Positions 8,597 through 16,034 are shown, counted from the first letter of the stretch. The stretch is 22,098 bases of DNA from Lachnospiraceae bacterium (GCA_009787745.1 WQST01000013.1:2651-24748), one strand, 5' to 3'. Program-made: numbers and translations. Notes: generated by a model from the letters alone, not told the origin.

Positions 8597-8827
8597 TTAA
8601 TCAAAAGGTCTAAATTGACCGCATGATGGCTCCTTACACATATGCCCTACAAGATAGTATACCCCATTTGCTTCATAACCCGGATGTATACATGATCCAT
8701 AACAGCGTACACCCGGCGGGCGATAATGATCTCCGCCTCCAAAGCACGCCGCATAAGCAGATATGCTGTTAGTTGCTAACACAACAATCATCATAGCAAC
8801 CGGCAAAATCTTTTTAATACTTTTCAT
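8597..8827 (-). CDS. Small secreted Cys/His peptide B
   Basis: A 76-residue paralogue of peptides A and C. The signal peptide (MKSIKKILPVAMM, ending SAYA) is nearly identical to the others, with cleavage expected after residue 26. The mature part has Cys28, 42, 46, 64 and 69, the core HYRPPGVRCYGSCIHPGY, then NGV and GHMC. AGGAG lies 10 nt before the ATG, a little far but matching the same leader in peptide C. Upstream sequence is homologous to the peptide C leader, including the conserved CTGACTACGTATAGG. It is the positional counterpart of peptide C in the left unit. Function unknown. Confidence 0.8.
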   Translation of the reverse strand: MKSIKKILPVAMMIVVLATNSISAYAACFGGGDHYRPPGVRCYGSCIHPGYEANGVYYLVGHMCKEPSCGQFRPFD

Positions 8828-8982
8828 TTTACATTTTCTCCTATCTCAATATTTTTTACGTTCTGCAAACAATCCTATACGTAGTCAGATTATTCGCATA
8901 ACGCTGTGCCTTGCCGAATTAAAACTCTAAATTAAAATTCATTATTTGGCAAATATATTTAAAAGGCGTCCCCTTTATATAT
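8828..8982 (-). promoter_or_regulatory. Leader of peptide B with degenerate promoter and mini hairpin
   Basis: This stretch matches the leader of peptide C. At the aligned promoter position it reads TCGGCA, 17 nt, AATAAT, weaker than the right-hand copy. The downstream block CTGACTACGTATAGG is unchanged. The small hairpin AAAGG/CCTTT at 8962-8976, following the regulator remnant, is also kept. Peptide B may therefore have its own, weaker promoter, or depend on read-through from lipoprotein B. Confidence 0.45.
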
Positions 8983-9070
8983 TTATCATTTTCCTTTAAA
9001 ATTTCTTGCTGAGACCTCAAGCACCTTCCACAATTATATTGAAAATTTAAACGATATACGTTTTCACCCA
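8983..9070 (-). pseudogene. Remnant of the XRE regulator gene at the duplication junction
   Basis: The minus strand matches the last third of the intact XRE gene at 11888-12121. Shared blocks include TTGGGT, GTATATCGTTTAA, ATTGTGGAAG, CTTGA, GTCTCAGC and the terminal TTTAAAG. About 15-20 bases that encode DWLMG in the intact gene are missing, the frame is broken, and there is no N-terminal part or start. It adjoins lipoprotein B and marks the breakpoint of the tandem duplication. Confidence 0.75.
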
Positions 9071-11328
9071 ATTTCCGTCAAATAAATATTCACGCGGCTT
9101 TGTATAATATCCGCAACCTCTTCGGCGGTTTTCTGTCCTGTGAAATAAAAACCCGCTTCTCCTAATATTATATTTATAACTTTACTATCAATCCTATCTT
9201 CATGAATTTCCAGCGAATAGATAAGTTCGAGAATCTTCTCCACTTCCTCGTTTGTTAAAGATGGGTCAAAAGTAAGCGTAATACCATCAAATGTTCTGGT
9301 AAACCTCTCCTCCGTTGACATTTTAAGCGCTTCCGCCATTTTATTAAGAGCTTCCTTATGAATAGGAAATCCTACAATTTTTCCGCTGCTCACATTATAA
9401 TCATGATTAACCCCCGAAAATTGAAAATCTGTCAGAATCCCCTTCATATACTCCCACGCGCCGTCTTTAACCGCAGAATTTGCGGAGATAGCCATCCGAA
9501 ATTGTAAAGTTGCATAAGACCCTGCGGTACCGTTTATAGTCGGAAACCCGACATAAGCTATCGGTTCGCCGAAATAAAAAAACTCAGGTACTTTTGCATC
9601 CGTAAAACCCCATAATGTACTATTCTTAAACAATATTTTTCTTTCTATATAATCGTCTATCGTCGCATCTATATACGGCTCAGGTATATACTGATTGATG
9701 GTCTTAAGCAGAGAAATAAATTCAGGTGTGTTGAATTTATTCAAATTAGCCATATCCAATAATATAGCGTTATTAAGCATTTTTCTCTTTGATATATGTC
9801 CCTTATATATAGTCGCAATAGGTACTGTCACCTCTTTATGTTCATCTAAGTAAAATGCGAAATCATCCCAAGTAAATTTAGCTTTTTGATTTCTTTCTTC
9901 ACCAAATATTGAAGCCGGACTCATCACTGTCTCAACCACAAAACCTGCCGCAATCGAGTATAGCTTTTCATTTGTTTCTTGCATTTTCAAGATATTAGGC
10001 AAATAATCACTCCGTTCAAGGTCAGGGTCTTCATCAATAAGTTCGTACAAATCGGCATAAAACCCTTTTTCACCATAACTGTCAATCGGCATATTAGAAT
10101 TAATCATAAGAATATCAGGAATTTTTCCTGACGCCAGTTCCAAGTTTAAATCTGTTATTATATCATTGGAACCGCTCCACTCCTTACCATAATTAAGAAT
10201 TTCAATATAATATTCGGAATTATTTCGATTAAAATCAACAATTGTACCATTCAACACAAAAATATCATGTGTGGTAGCAAGCGTGATAACTTTTTTATTC
10301 GTGTTAGGGGGAGTGTCTGTTCTTTCGAGCTTGATTAAGGTATGGGCTGTTTTAACTGTATGAATTACTTCTCTCGTATAATCGGATTCAATCACGAAAA
10401 TAGATTTGTTTAACATCACAACATGCCTATGACTATTAATTTGTCTTTTAATATTCTGAACCGACCAGTCGATCAGTTCAAAACGTTTTTCGTCTTTCAA
10501 ATTATGACCGAAAATCTTCTCGCCTGTGCTTTCAAGAAAATCATACTCATCACCGCCACTTATATAATAAATTGACATAAAATTATTGCCGTCCCATGTA
10601 GTATCAAATTGAAGGTTTTCGCCTAACTCCTGCTCTTTTGCCTTTATTTCGCGAAAAAATGTCTCAAAGTTCACACCCCGCGTTGCTGTTTCCGCTAAAA
10701 CCCTGCCATCAGATAGCTTGAAAATAGTTTTAAGATTTTGAGGTTCATAGATTAAGTTACCATTACTATCAAAAACGGCAGTATAGCGCTCTTCTGTGCA
10801 AATATAGAAGAAGTCGTCTTCTCCGACAAGAAAGGACCTTATATCAGAAGTGTATAAATTCGGTTGCTCATTTAAAAGCGTTACTGTTTTAACATTATTT
10901 CCTGTTTGGTCATAACAATCAATATAAGTTCCGCCATATCCAAAGCCACCATCGGTTTCAATTATTTGCGAATATAAAAACCAGATAAAGCCGTTTTCGT
11001 CTACGTAAACATCGCTAAACCATCCGTCATCACCGCTTTCTGTATTATCAGGAGTCGCAAAAATAATTTCCGAAAGCTGATTTCCGTTCTCATCATATGT
11101 AATCGCTTTTATTGCTTCTTCCTTTTTTTCATCCGCAAAAGTGCCAATTAAAACAAGCTTATCCTCAAAGCCTGTAATTTTTAAGATTCTTTTTAGATTG
11201 ATTTCGGTGAGAAACTCAGTTTTATAGTGGATATTATCCACAGCTTCAATATTTTCAGAACTCTTACTATTGCAAGCAGAAAGAAAGAGAAGAAAAATTA
11301 ATAATAAGCTAAAAATTTTGTTTTTCAT
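9064..11328 (-). CDS. Large lipoprotein B: paralogue of lipoprotein A
   Basis: A 754-aa surface lipoprotein with the same layout as lipoprotein A: signal peptide MKNKIFSLLLIFLLFLSAC with lipobox Cys19, beta-rich N-terminal half, and solute-binding-like half from about 350. By hand count it is about 93% identical to A in the N-terminal half and about 82% in the C-terminal half. The largest difference is around residues 355-400 (A: NYYKEGKTFSEAIT; B: NYGKEWSGSNDIIT) and in the stretch after VPIA. AGGAG lies about 8 nt before the ATG. Its last codon and stop (GGG TGA) match regulator-gene sequence, meaning the duplication supplied a new 3' end (EIG instead of EIK). It is preceded by peptide C and a REP-like inverted repeat. 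Ligand and function unknown. Confidence 0.85.
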   Translation of the reverse strand: MKNKIFSLLLIFLLFLSACNSKSSENIEAVDNIHYKTEFLTEINLKRILKITGFEDKLVLIGTFADEKKEEAIKAITYDENGNQLSEIIFATPDNTESGDDGWFSDVYVDENGFIWFLYSQIIETDGGFGYGGTYIDCYDQTGNNVKTVTLLNEQPNLYTSDIRSFLVGEDDFFYICTEERYTAVFDSNGNLIYEPQNLKTIFKLSDGRVLAETATRGVNFETFFREIKAKEQELGENLQFDTTWDGNNFMSIYYISGGDEYDFLESTGEKIFGHNLKDEKRFELIDWSVQNIKRQINSHRHVVMLNKSIFVIESDYTREVIHTVKTAHTLIKLERTDTPPNTNKKVITLATTHDIFVLNGTIVDFNRNNSEYYIEILNYGKEWSGSNDIITDLNLELASGKIPDILMINSNMPIDSYGEKGFYADLYELIDEDPDLERSDYLPNILKMQETNEKLYSIAAGFVVETVMSPASIFGEERNQKAKFTWDDFAFYLDEHKEVTVPIATIYKGHISKRKMLNNAILLDMANLNKFNTPEFISLLKTINQYIPEPYIDATIDDYIERKILFKNSTLWGFTDAKVPEFFYFGEPIAYVGFPTINGTAGSYATLQFRMAISANSAVKDGAWEYMKGILTDFQFSGVNHDYNVSSGKIVGFPIHKEALNKMAEALKMSTEERFTRTFDGITLTFDPSLTNEEVEKILELIYSLEIHEDRIDSKVINIILGEAGFYFTGQKTAEEVADIIQSRVNIYLTEIG

Positions 11329-11377
11329 GAAAAAACACTCCTAACTGATAAAACATACGCGATGCATATATTTTATT

Positions 11378-11453
11378 TCATCCTGAGCGTAAGCGAAGGT
11401 CTCATATTTATTATAGCTTAACAGAGATTCTTCGCCTTCGGCTCAGAATGACA
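11378..11453. repeat. REP/MITE-like imperfect inverted repeat
   Basis: The left arm (11378-11403, TCATCCTGAGCGTAAGCGAA...) and right arm (11424-11453, ...CGGCTCAGAATGACA) are imperfect inverted repeats around a ~20-nt AT-rich centre. A related single half lies at 808-834 and a shorter piece (CTGTCATTCTGA) at 17032-17043, so the family is dispersed. Here it sits between peptide C and lipoprotein B, where the left unit has an unrelated perfect stem-loop. It would form a stem in the transcript. Confidence 0.75.
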
Positions 11454-11501
11454 GGGGTTCTAAATGCATTGAATTAACCTTTCAAACTAAAGCTAAGTTA
11501 A

Positions 11502-11732
11502 TTACAAAGCTCTGAATTGGCGACATAAATCATCAGAACACCTATGCCCTATTATGATGAAGACCCCGTTATCTTCATAACCGGGATGTATACATGAACC
11601 ATAACAGCGTACACCCGGCGGGCGATAATGGTCTCCGCCGCCAAAATGTGAAGAGGCATGAGCAGATATGCTGCTAGTTGCTAACACAACAAGCATCATC
11701 GCAATTGGCAAAATCTTTTTAATACTTTTCAT
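11502..11732 (-). CDS. Small secreted Cys/His peptide C
   Basis: A 76-residue exported peptide, paralogous to A and B. The signal peptide ends SAHA (cleavage about residue 26). The mature part begins SSHFGGG, so the early Cys of A and B is lost, leaving four Cys (43, 47, 65, 70). The core HYRPPGVRCYGSCIHPGY, NGV and GHRC are kept. The four shared Cys are thus the likely structural set, as two disulfides or a metal site. GGAGG lies eight bases before the ATG. It is first in the right-hand unit, upstream of lipoprotein B, and has its own recognisable promoter. Function unknown. Confidence 0.82.
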   Translation of the reverse strand: MKSIKKILPIAMMLVVLATSSISAHASSHFGGGDHYRPPGVRCYGSCIHPGYEDNGVFIIIGHRCSDDLCRQFRAL

Positions 11733-11794
11733 TTACATTTCCTCCTTCTTAAGAAATATTTTCACGCTTTGCAAACAATCCTATACGTAGTCAG

Positions 11795-11823
11795 ATTATC
11801 ACATTACGTTGTGCCCTTACCAA
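11795..11823 (-). promoter_or_regulatory. Promoter of the peptide C - lipoprotein B unit
   Basis: On the minus strand TTGGTA (-35), 17 nt, GATAAT (-10) preceded by TGT, an extended -10 feature. It lies about 60 nt before the peptide C start and inside a block conserved in the peptide B leader. Confidence 0.6.
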
Positions 11824-11858
11824 ATTTAACCCAAACAAAAGCTAATAATTTGAAATAT

Positions 11859-11880
11859 ATAAAAAAGGCGTCCCTTTTAT
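11859..11880 (-). terminator. Short hairpin with T-run after the XRE gene
   Basis: The leftward transcript reads AAAAGG-GACG-CCUUUUUU just after the XRE stop codon. The stem is only six pairs, so termination may be partial. A weaker version is kept after the regulator remnant at 8962-8976. Confidence 0.5.
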
Positions 11881-11887
11881 ACATTTA

Positions 11888-12121
11888 TTATCTTTCTTTA
11901 AACTCTCTCCCCATCAACCAATCCGCTGAGACATCAAGCGCTTCCACAATCATACTGAATGAATTAAACGATATACATTTTTTACCCAATTCAATATTAT
12001 AAAGAGTTTTTACATTAATACCTGACATATTTGCTAATTGCTCCCCTGAAATATTAAGTTCTTTTCTCTTTTCTCTAATTCGCTTTCCGATGCCGACGCT
12101 GTCACATCTTAAAGAGTTCAT
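11888..12121 (-). CDS. XRE-family helix-turn-helix regulator
   Basis: A 77-residue single-domain DNA-binding protein. Residues 11-69 form a Cro/CI-type HTH: IGKRIREKRKELNISGEQLA, then MSGINVKTLYNIELGKK, and the common ending ALDVSADWLMG. AAAGGAG is five bases before the ATG. It lies upstream of peptide C in the same direction, and a broken copy lies upstream of peptide B, so it belongs to the ancestral peptide-lipoprotein unit and probably regulates it. No toxin-like partner is adjacent, so an antitoxin role is not supported. Confidence 0.88.
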   Translation of the reverse strand: MNSLRCDSVGIGKRIREKRKELNISGEQLANMSGINVKTLYNIELGKKCISFNSFSMIVEALDVSADWLMGREFKER

Positions 12122-12251
12122 GAATCTCCTTTTATGCTTTGATTGTTAAATTAACTTTTCACTCAATTTCCATTTTATTACATATTTTTCCATTTGAAAA
12201 CCACCTACAGTACCTATTTTGATATTTTTTTGAAATGAAATGTCATAAATA

Positions 12252-12345
12252 CGAAAAGAAACTATACCTTGGGTATAGTTTCACAAACAATGAATATTTA
12301 ATTTTTGCACATATCTTAAATTGTTATTTCGTCAAGCTTTTTCCA
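12252..12345. repeat. Direct repeat copy 1 with an 11-bp-arm palindrome
   Basis: GAAACTATACC (12258-12268), spacer TTG, GGTATAGTTTC (12272-12282), plus flanking sequence shared with copy 2 at 12852-12940. On the minus strand the palindrome is followed by TTTT, so it may end transcription of the gene at 12411-12821. TTGTTT and TATAGT overlap it at 18-nt spacing, so it may instead be part of an XRE promoter-operator. The rest of the 12122-12410 gap is AT-rich without other clear signals. Confidence 0.7.
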
Positions 12346-12410
12346 TCTCAATCATCGATAATTTTACCTTATAAAAATAAAATTACTTATGAAAAAACTA
12401 GTGTTTTTAT

Positions 12411-12821
12411 TCAGTCAGAGCTCATGCTAATATATTTTTTCATCCGATTTTCTATTACCCCCGCAGAATGCCGAGTACAAAGCCGGCTTAGTAAATTTAT
12501 ATATGCTTGTATCTCAGATGATTGAATGTACAGGATGATTTTTTCCAATAGCTTCAACTCCAGCATTTCTTGTTCGGAAATGGGATGGCTCTTGAGCGTT
12601 AATAAATTAGATGTTTCAAGAATCGTCTTTACCACCAAAGGTAATAATCCCTCTTGAACACAATCAAGACCTTTTTTAACAGCAAGTAATGTATGTTCGT
12701 TTTCTAACTCAATTGAGTACTCATGAATATATGCCAAGCCATTTTCAAGAGCATAAATAAAAATATTTGTAAGTTCATCAAAAAAAACATCCATCTTATT
12801 TTGCTCAATAAAATCTACCAT
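12411..12821 (-). CDS. Unrecognised small helical protein
   Basis: A 136-residue protein of unknown function. I do not recognise a family. It has no signal peptide or membrane segment and looks mainly alpha-helical with acidic, Leu/Ile-rich stretches (MDVFFDELTNIFIYALENG, LLEKIILYIQSSEI). It ends in a basic segment (ENRMKKYISMSSD). The start is set at ATG 12821 because AGGAGGG precedes it by five bases; the longer frame to 12896 runs through the palindrome of the neighbouring repeat. The gene is exactly bracketed by two direct repeats and lies between ssb-like and XRE genes, all leftward. Confidence 0.65.
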   Translation of the reverse strand: MVDFIEQNKMDVFFDELTNIFIYALENGLAYIHEYSIELENEHTLLAVKKGLDCVQEGLLPLVVKTILETSNLLTLKSHPISEQEMLELKLLEKIILYIQSSEIQAYINLLSRLCTRHSAGVIENRMKKYISMSSD

Positions 12822-12851
12822 ACCAACCCTCCTGATTATCGTTCTTCCTTT

Positions 12852-12940
12852 ACCAAAAGAAACTATACCACATATAAGGTATAGTTTCATAAACACATGA
12901 ATACTTAATTTACTAATAAAATATATATTTTGTCAAATCT
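12852..12940. repeat. Direct repeat copy 2 with an 11-bp-arm palindrome
   Basis: GAAACTATACC (12859-12869), 8-nt spacer, GGTATAGTTTC (12878-12888), and flanks like copy 1: AAAAG before the palindrome, CATGAATACTTAATTT-like sequence after it, and TGTCAA further on. It lies 62 nt past the ssb-like stop and about 40 nt before the helical-protein start. Minus-strand T-richness after the stem (TTTCTTTT) suggests a terminator for the ssb-like gene; an operator is the alternative. Confidence 0.7.
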
Positions 12941-12949
12941 TCCCTTTCC

Positions 12950-13579
12950 TCAATCCTCTAACAATTCCAACTTACTAACCGAAACTTCATAAGCAGTCCG
13001 CTTATTAACTTGCTCTTCGGAGATTTTCTTCATGTAGTCACGGCTTTGGATGCGTCCCCAAATCGCGCAGCGTTCGCCGACAACGAAACTGCTGGCATAG
13101 CGGGCATTGCGTCCCCAACAGATGCAGGGTATGTAATCCGATTTTCCATATGGGCGATTGACGGCTAACAGTAAATCAGCGATTTCACGTCCTAAAGGCG
13201 TTTTGCGATAAATCGGCTCTTTGCAGATATAACCGTCCAAATAAATTTGATTCGTTTGCGTATTTTCATCAATACCGTCAATAAAATCAATTTCACGGGC
13301 AAATACACTAAGCACAAGCTTATTTCTTCTTTCTTCATGGCGATTGTAAGAACGGAACTGCCCTGATACCATAATATACTGACCCTTAAAATCCTGCTCG
13401 ACATTAACCAAGCGTTCCGATACCATCAAAGGAATTACATCGTTTGAATCACTTAGCCGTTCCACGCGAACATCAACCATATAAAAACCTTCGCCGAAGA
13501 TTTCATGGCTAAATTCGAAATCCCCCAGGATTTCACCCATAATCACCACTTGATTGTTCTCTATTACCTTATCTGTCAT
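12950..13579 (-). CDS. Single-stranded DNA-binding protein-like, two OB folds
   Basis: A 209-residue protein with two OB-fold SSB-like domains. Domain 1 is about residues 8-97 (VVIMGEILGDFEFSHE... YIMVSGQFRSYNRHEERRNKL). Domain 2 is about 109-208 (YLDGYICKEPIYRKTPLGREIADLLLAV... YIPCICWGRNARYA). Domain 2 keeps the SSB signatures PIYRKTPLG, LLAVNRPYG and CICWGRNA. There is no acidic DDDIPF-type C-terminal tip as in housekeeping SSB; the end is KLELLED. GGGAG lies about 8 nt before the ATG. It lies downstream of comEC in the same direction, with a 115-nt gap. It may protect incoming DNA during uptake, or act in replication or primosome work; the family's exact role is not certain. Confidence 0.82.
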   Translation of the reverse strand: MTDKVIENNQVVIMGEILGDFEFSHEIFGEGFYMVDVRVERLSDSNDVIPLMVSERLVNVEQDFKGQYIMVSGQFRSYNRHEERRNKLVLSVFAREIDFIDGIDENTQTNQIYLDGYICKEPIYRKTPLGREIADLLLAVNRPYGKSDYIPCICWGRNARYASSFVVGERCAIWGRIQSRDYMKKISEEQVNKRTAYEVSVSKLELLED

Positions 13580-13694
13580 AACTGTTCTCCCTTCTTAAAT
13601 AAGAATTTCTTTTGGTTAGTTTGTTACTGTTTATGCCTTGTCGCTAACAGTGCTACACTATTATTTATATTCGCACTTTTGATATAAATTACTG

Positions 13695-16034
13695 TTAATG
13701 GTCGCGCGATAAAAACTCATTAATCTTTAACCCCCGACCATCTGTCTTAATCGTCACCGCTCCGCTTTCATATGTTATGTAAATCTCGGAGCCGCTCTCC
13801 GATAACCTTCTCATCAAATCTCTGTGCGGATGCCCATAAGAGTTTTCTTTCCCCGCCGAAATAACCGAAAATGAAGGGGCGGTAAGTTCGAGAAACCTCT
13901 CATCCGTTGAATTGCGCGAACCATGATGGGCAACTTTAAGAATTGTTAAATCCGAAGCGGCCCCCGCATCCGCCAAATATCTCTTAAGCTCCGCTTCTCC
14001 GGCCCCCTCAACATCACCTGTCAAAAGGAGTGAAAACTCCCCGTACTCCAAAAGCAAAGTTAAAGAATAAGCATTCGTCTCCGATTCCGCCCAAAAAGAA
14101 CCGCTGTACGGATGTAAACAGGTAATACTTATCTTCTCTTCCGAATCCTGAATACTTTGCCCCCGACTCATATATCTTAGCTTAATTCCTGCTGAAAAAG
14201 CAATCTTTTCTATCATTTTATATTCTTCATTCCTGCTCTCCTTAACAATATCAGGTAAAATCAGGTTATCAATCATCACTCCGCCGCGCTTCATCTTCAC
14301 CGCTAACTCAGGAAAAGCCGAATAATGATCTAAATCAGGATGAGTTATAAACCAACCGTCCAAACGGCTAACCCCCTGCGATTTAAGAAATGGCAAAATC
14401 CGATACTCCCCCACGCCATTAATACTGCTTGAACCACCGTCGATCAAATAATACCGCCGATTCGGGGTCGCAATAAAAATAGCATCCCCCTGCCCGACAT
14501 CCAGAAAAGTAATTGTTAAATCAGCGGGCATACGAATAAGCAAAACCGCAATCGCCGCAATATAAATAACATAACGCAAAAACTGCTTTATTTTTTTATG
14601 GTAAAAAATCAGACCGAGAATCACCCCCGCGAAAACTGATACCTGCCAATCTTCCGAACTGCCTAAAATTAAGCTGTTGTAAGGCAATTCATCACAAAAT
14701 AAACAGGCTTTTTCATAAAATGTTAAAATTGTGTTGGAAATAACAGATGTTATTTTACCTAACGGAACAAATACCATGCCGACCGTCATTGTGATAATAC
14801 CGCTTATCATTAGGAAACTCATCAAAGGAATAATTATTAGATTTAGCAGAATCGAGTAGAGGGGAAATTCGTAATAATAATTAAGATAAATCGGAAGATG
14901 AATGCTTGAGATTATAAATCCTGACAGAAAGGCATTTTTTAATTTGTTAAATGGAGAAAAACTTTTTAAACGCGGGTATTTCCTGATTATTTTGCCGAAA
15001 TATTTATATTTTCGCCGCTTAAAAAACGCTCGCAGATTCCGCCATCCGGGGTGAACGCAAAGCTTTTTCCGATATGCTCCACCGCTTGGCAATACGTCGG
15101 TTTCCTGATAATTCATCACGGGGATAATCAATCCGATGGCCAAAACAGCTAAAAAAGAAAAAAGAAATCCGCTATGAAACAAGTATAACGGCTGTTCAAG
15201 TAAAAGAAGTACTGCCGCCACACTTAGAGCGGTCAGCAAATCATAAGTCCGCTTAAAAAATCCCGCTGTCATCCGCAAACTAAACATCACAATCGCCCGA
15301 ATTGACGCCGCTCCCATGCTAGTCATTACTCCATAACTTAACATTATAAATATCGCCAGCGGTGCCGCAACGAAATTCGGTATCCAAACCCTTCGCAACA
15401 ATTTATAAAACCCCATCCCAATAATCGAAATATGAAGCCCCGAAATCGTCAAAATATGAACAATTCCGTTCCGCTTAAACAAAGCCTTGATTTCCGCATC
15501 CGTTTGACCGCTTTCCCCCAACAGCATCGTCCGAAAGACAGAAGCATTCACAGAATCAAAAAATTCATCCAACGACCTTCCCAAAGCCCTTTTTATCTGA
15601 TAAAGACCTTCCCGATACTTGCTATATTCCGCGGAAACACCCAAAATCTCCGCATTATAAAGCCGAAAATCAACTTTAAGAATCTGATAAAACCCCGCCA
15701 AATCAAACTGCCCGGGATTCCTCGCCTCCTCAAACCCTTTTAACTTCCCTTTGATTTTAATCACACTCCCCATCTTTGGTTCATTGGAAATATCTCCCGC
15801 ATAGCAGAAAATTTTTCCTGCCGACATCGTCGGGGTATCAATCGGCAAAACCTTTAACAACAACACTTCCCCCTTCTCGGAACTCCTAATCTCCTTATCC
15901 AAAACCGTCCCGACGACGACAATCTCCTCCCACTCCCACTGCGAAAAATCCGCCCGCGCTACCGCAAAAATTTGCAAAACCCCAAAGCAAACCGCAATAA
16001 AAACAACACAAATAAACCCTAAAATCCTACGCAA
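13695..16034 (-). CDS. comEC: DNA uptake channel protein ComEC/Rec2
   Basis: The transmembrane channel that brings single-stranded DNA into the cytoplasm during transformation. Length 779 aa is full-size. Order: membrane segment about 5-25; OB-like DUF4131 region about 37-135; competence membrane domain with NGIVHILTISGLHISIIGMG near 195 and many membrane helices to about 510; C-terminal metallo-beta-lactamase domain from about 515. The metal motif THPDLDH spans residues 564-570 (H565, D567, D569, H570), followed by LLTGDVEG and VAHHGSRNS, so the nuclease-like site looks intact. The start is a TTG at 16034, with AGGAG nine bases upstream. It follows the GerMN lipoprotein gene by about 40 nt and is the distal competence gene of a run starting with comEA. 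Confidence 0.94.
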   Translation of the reverse strand: MRRILGFICVVFIAVCFGVLQIFAVARADFSQWEWEEIVVVGTVLDKEIRSSEKGEVLLLKVLPIDTPTMSAGKIFCYAGDISNEPKMGSVIKIKGKLKGFEEARNPGQFDLAGFYQILKVDFRLYNAEILGVSAEYSKYREGLYQIKRALGRSLDEFFDSVNASVFRTMLLGESGQTDAEIKALFKRNGIVHILTISGLHISIIGMGFYKLLRRVWIPNFVAAPLAIFIMLSYGVMTSMGAASIRAIVMFSLRMTAGFFKRTYDLLTALSVAAVLLLLEQPLYLFHSGFLFSFLAVLAIGLIIPVMNYQETDVLPSGGAYRKKLCVHPGWRNLRAFFKRRKYKYFGKIIRKYPRLKSFSPFNKLKNAFLSGFIISSIHLPIYLNYYYEFPLYSILLNLIIIPLMSFLMISGIITMTVGMVFVPLGKITSVISNTILTFYEKACLFCDELPYNSLILGSSEDWQVSVFAGVILGLIFYHKKIKQFLRYVIYIAAIAVLLIRMPADLTITFLDVGQGDAIFIATPNRRYYLIDGGSSSINGVGEYRILPFLKSQGVSRLDGWFITHPDLDHYSAFPELAVKMKRGGVMIDNLILPDIVKESRNEEYKMIEKIAFSAGIKLRYMSRGQSIQDSEEKISITCLHPYSGSFWAESETNAYSLTLLLEYGEFSLLLTGDVEGAGEAELKRYLADAGAASDLTILKVAHHGSRNSTDERFLELTAPSFSVISAGKENSYGHPHRDLMRRLSESGSEIYITYESGAVTIKTDGRGLKINEFLSRDH

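Noticed and set aside
8290..11732. Bacteriocin or lanthipeptide cluster
   Set aside because: Peptides carry Sec signal peptides, and there is no modifying enzyme, dedicated exporter or immunity gene in the array.
12235..12525. Rightward 96-codon frame
   Set aside because: It runs through the palindromic direct repeat and antisense over the 3' end of the helical-protein gene; no ribosome site and no family-like sequence.
11888..12821. Toxin-antitoxin pair formed by the XRE gene and the helical-protein gene
   Set aside because: The genes are 289 nt apart with a palindrome between them, and neither resembles a known toxin.
11888..13579. Prophage or integrative element carrying XRE and ssb-like genes
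   Set aside because: No integrase, structural, replication or attachment-site features; the neighbours are chromosomal competence genes.
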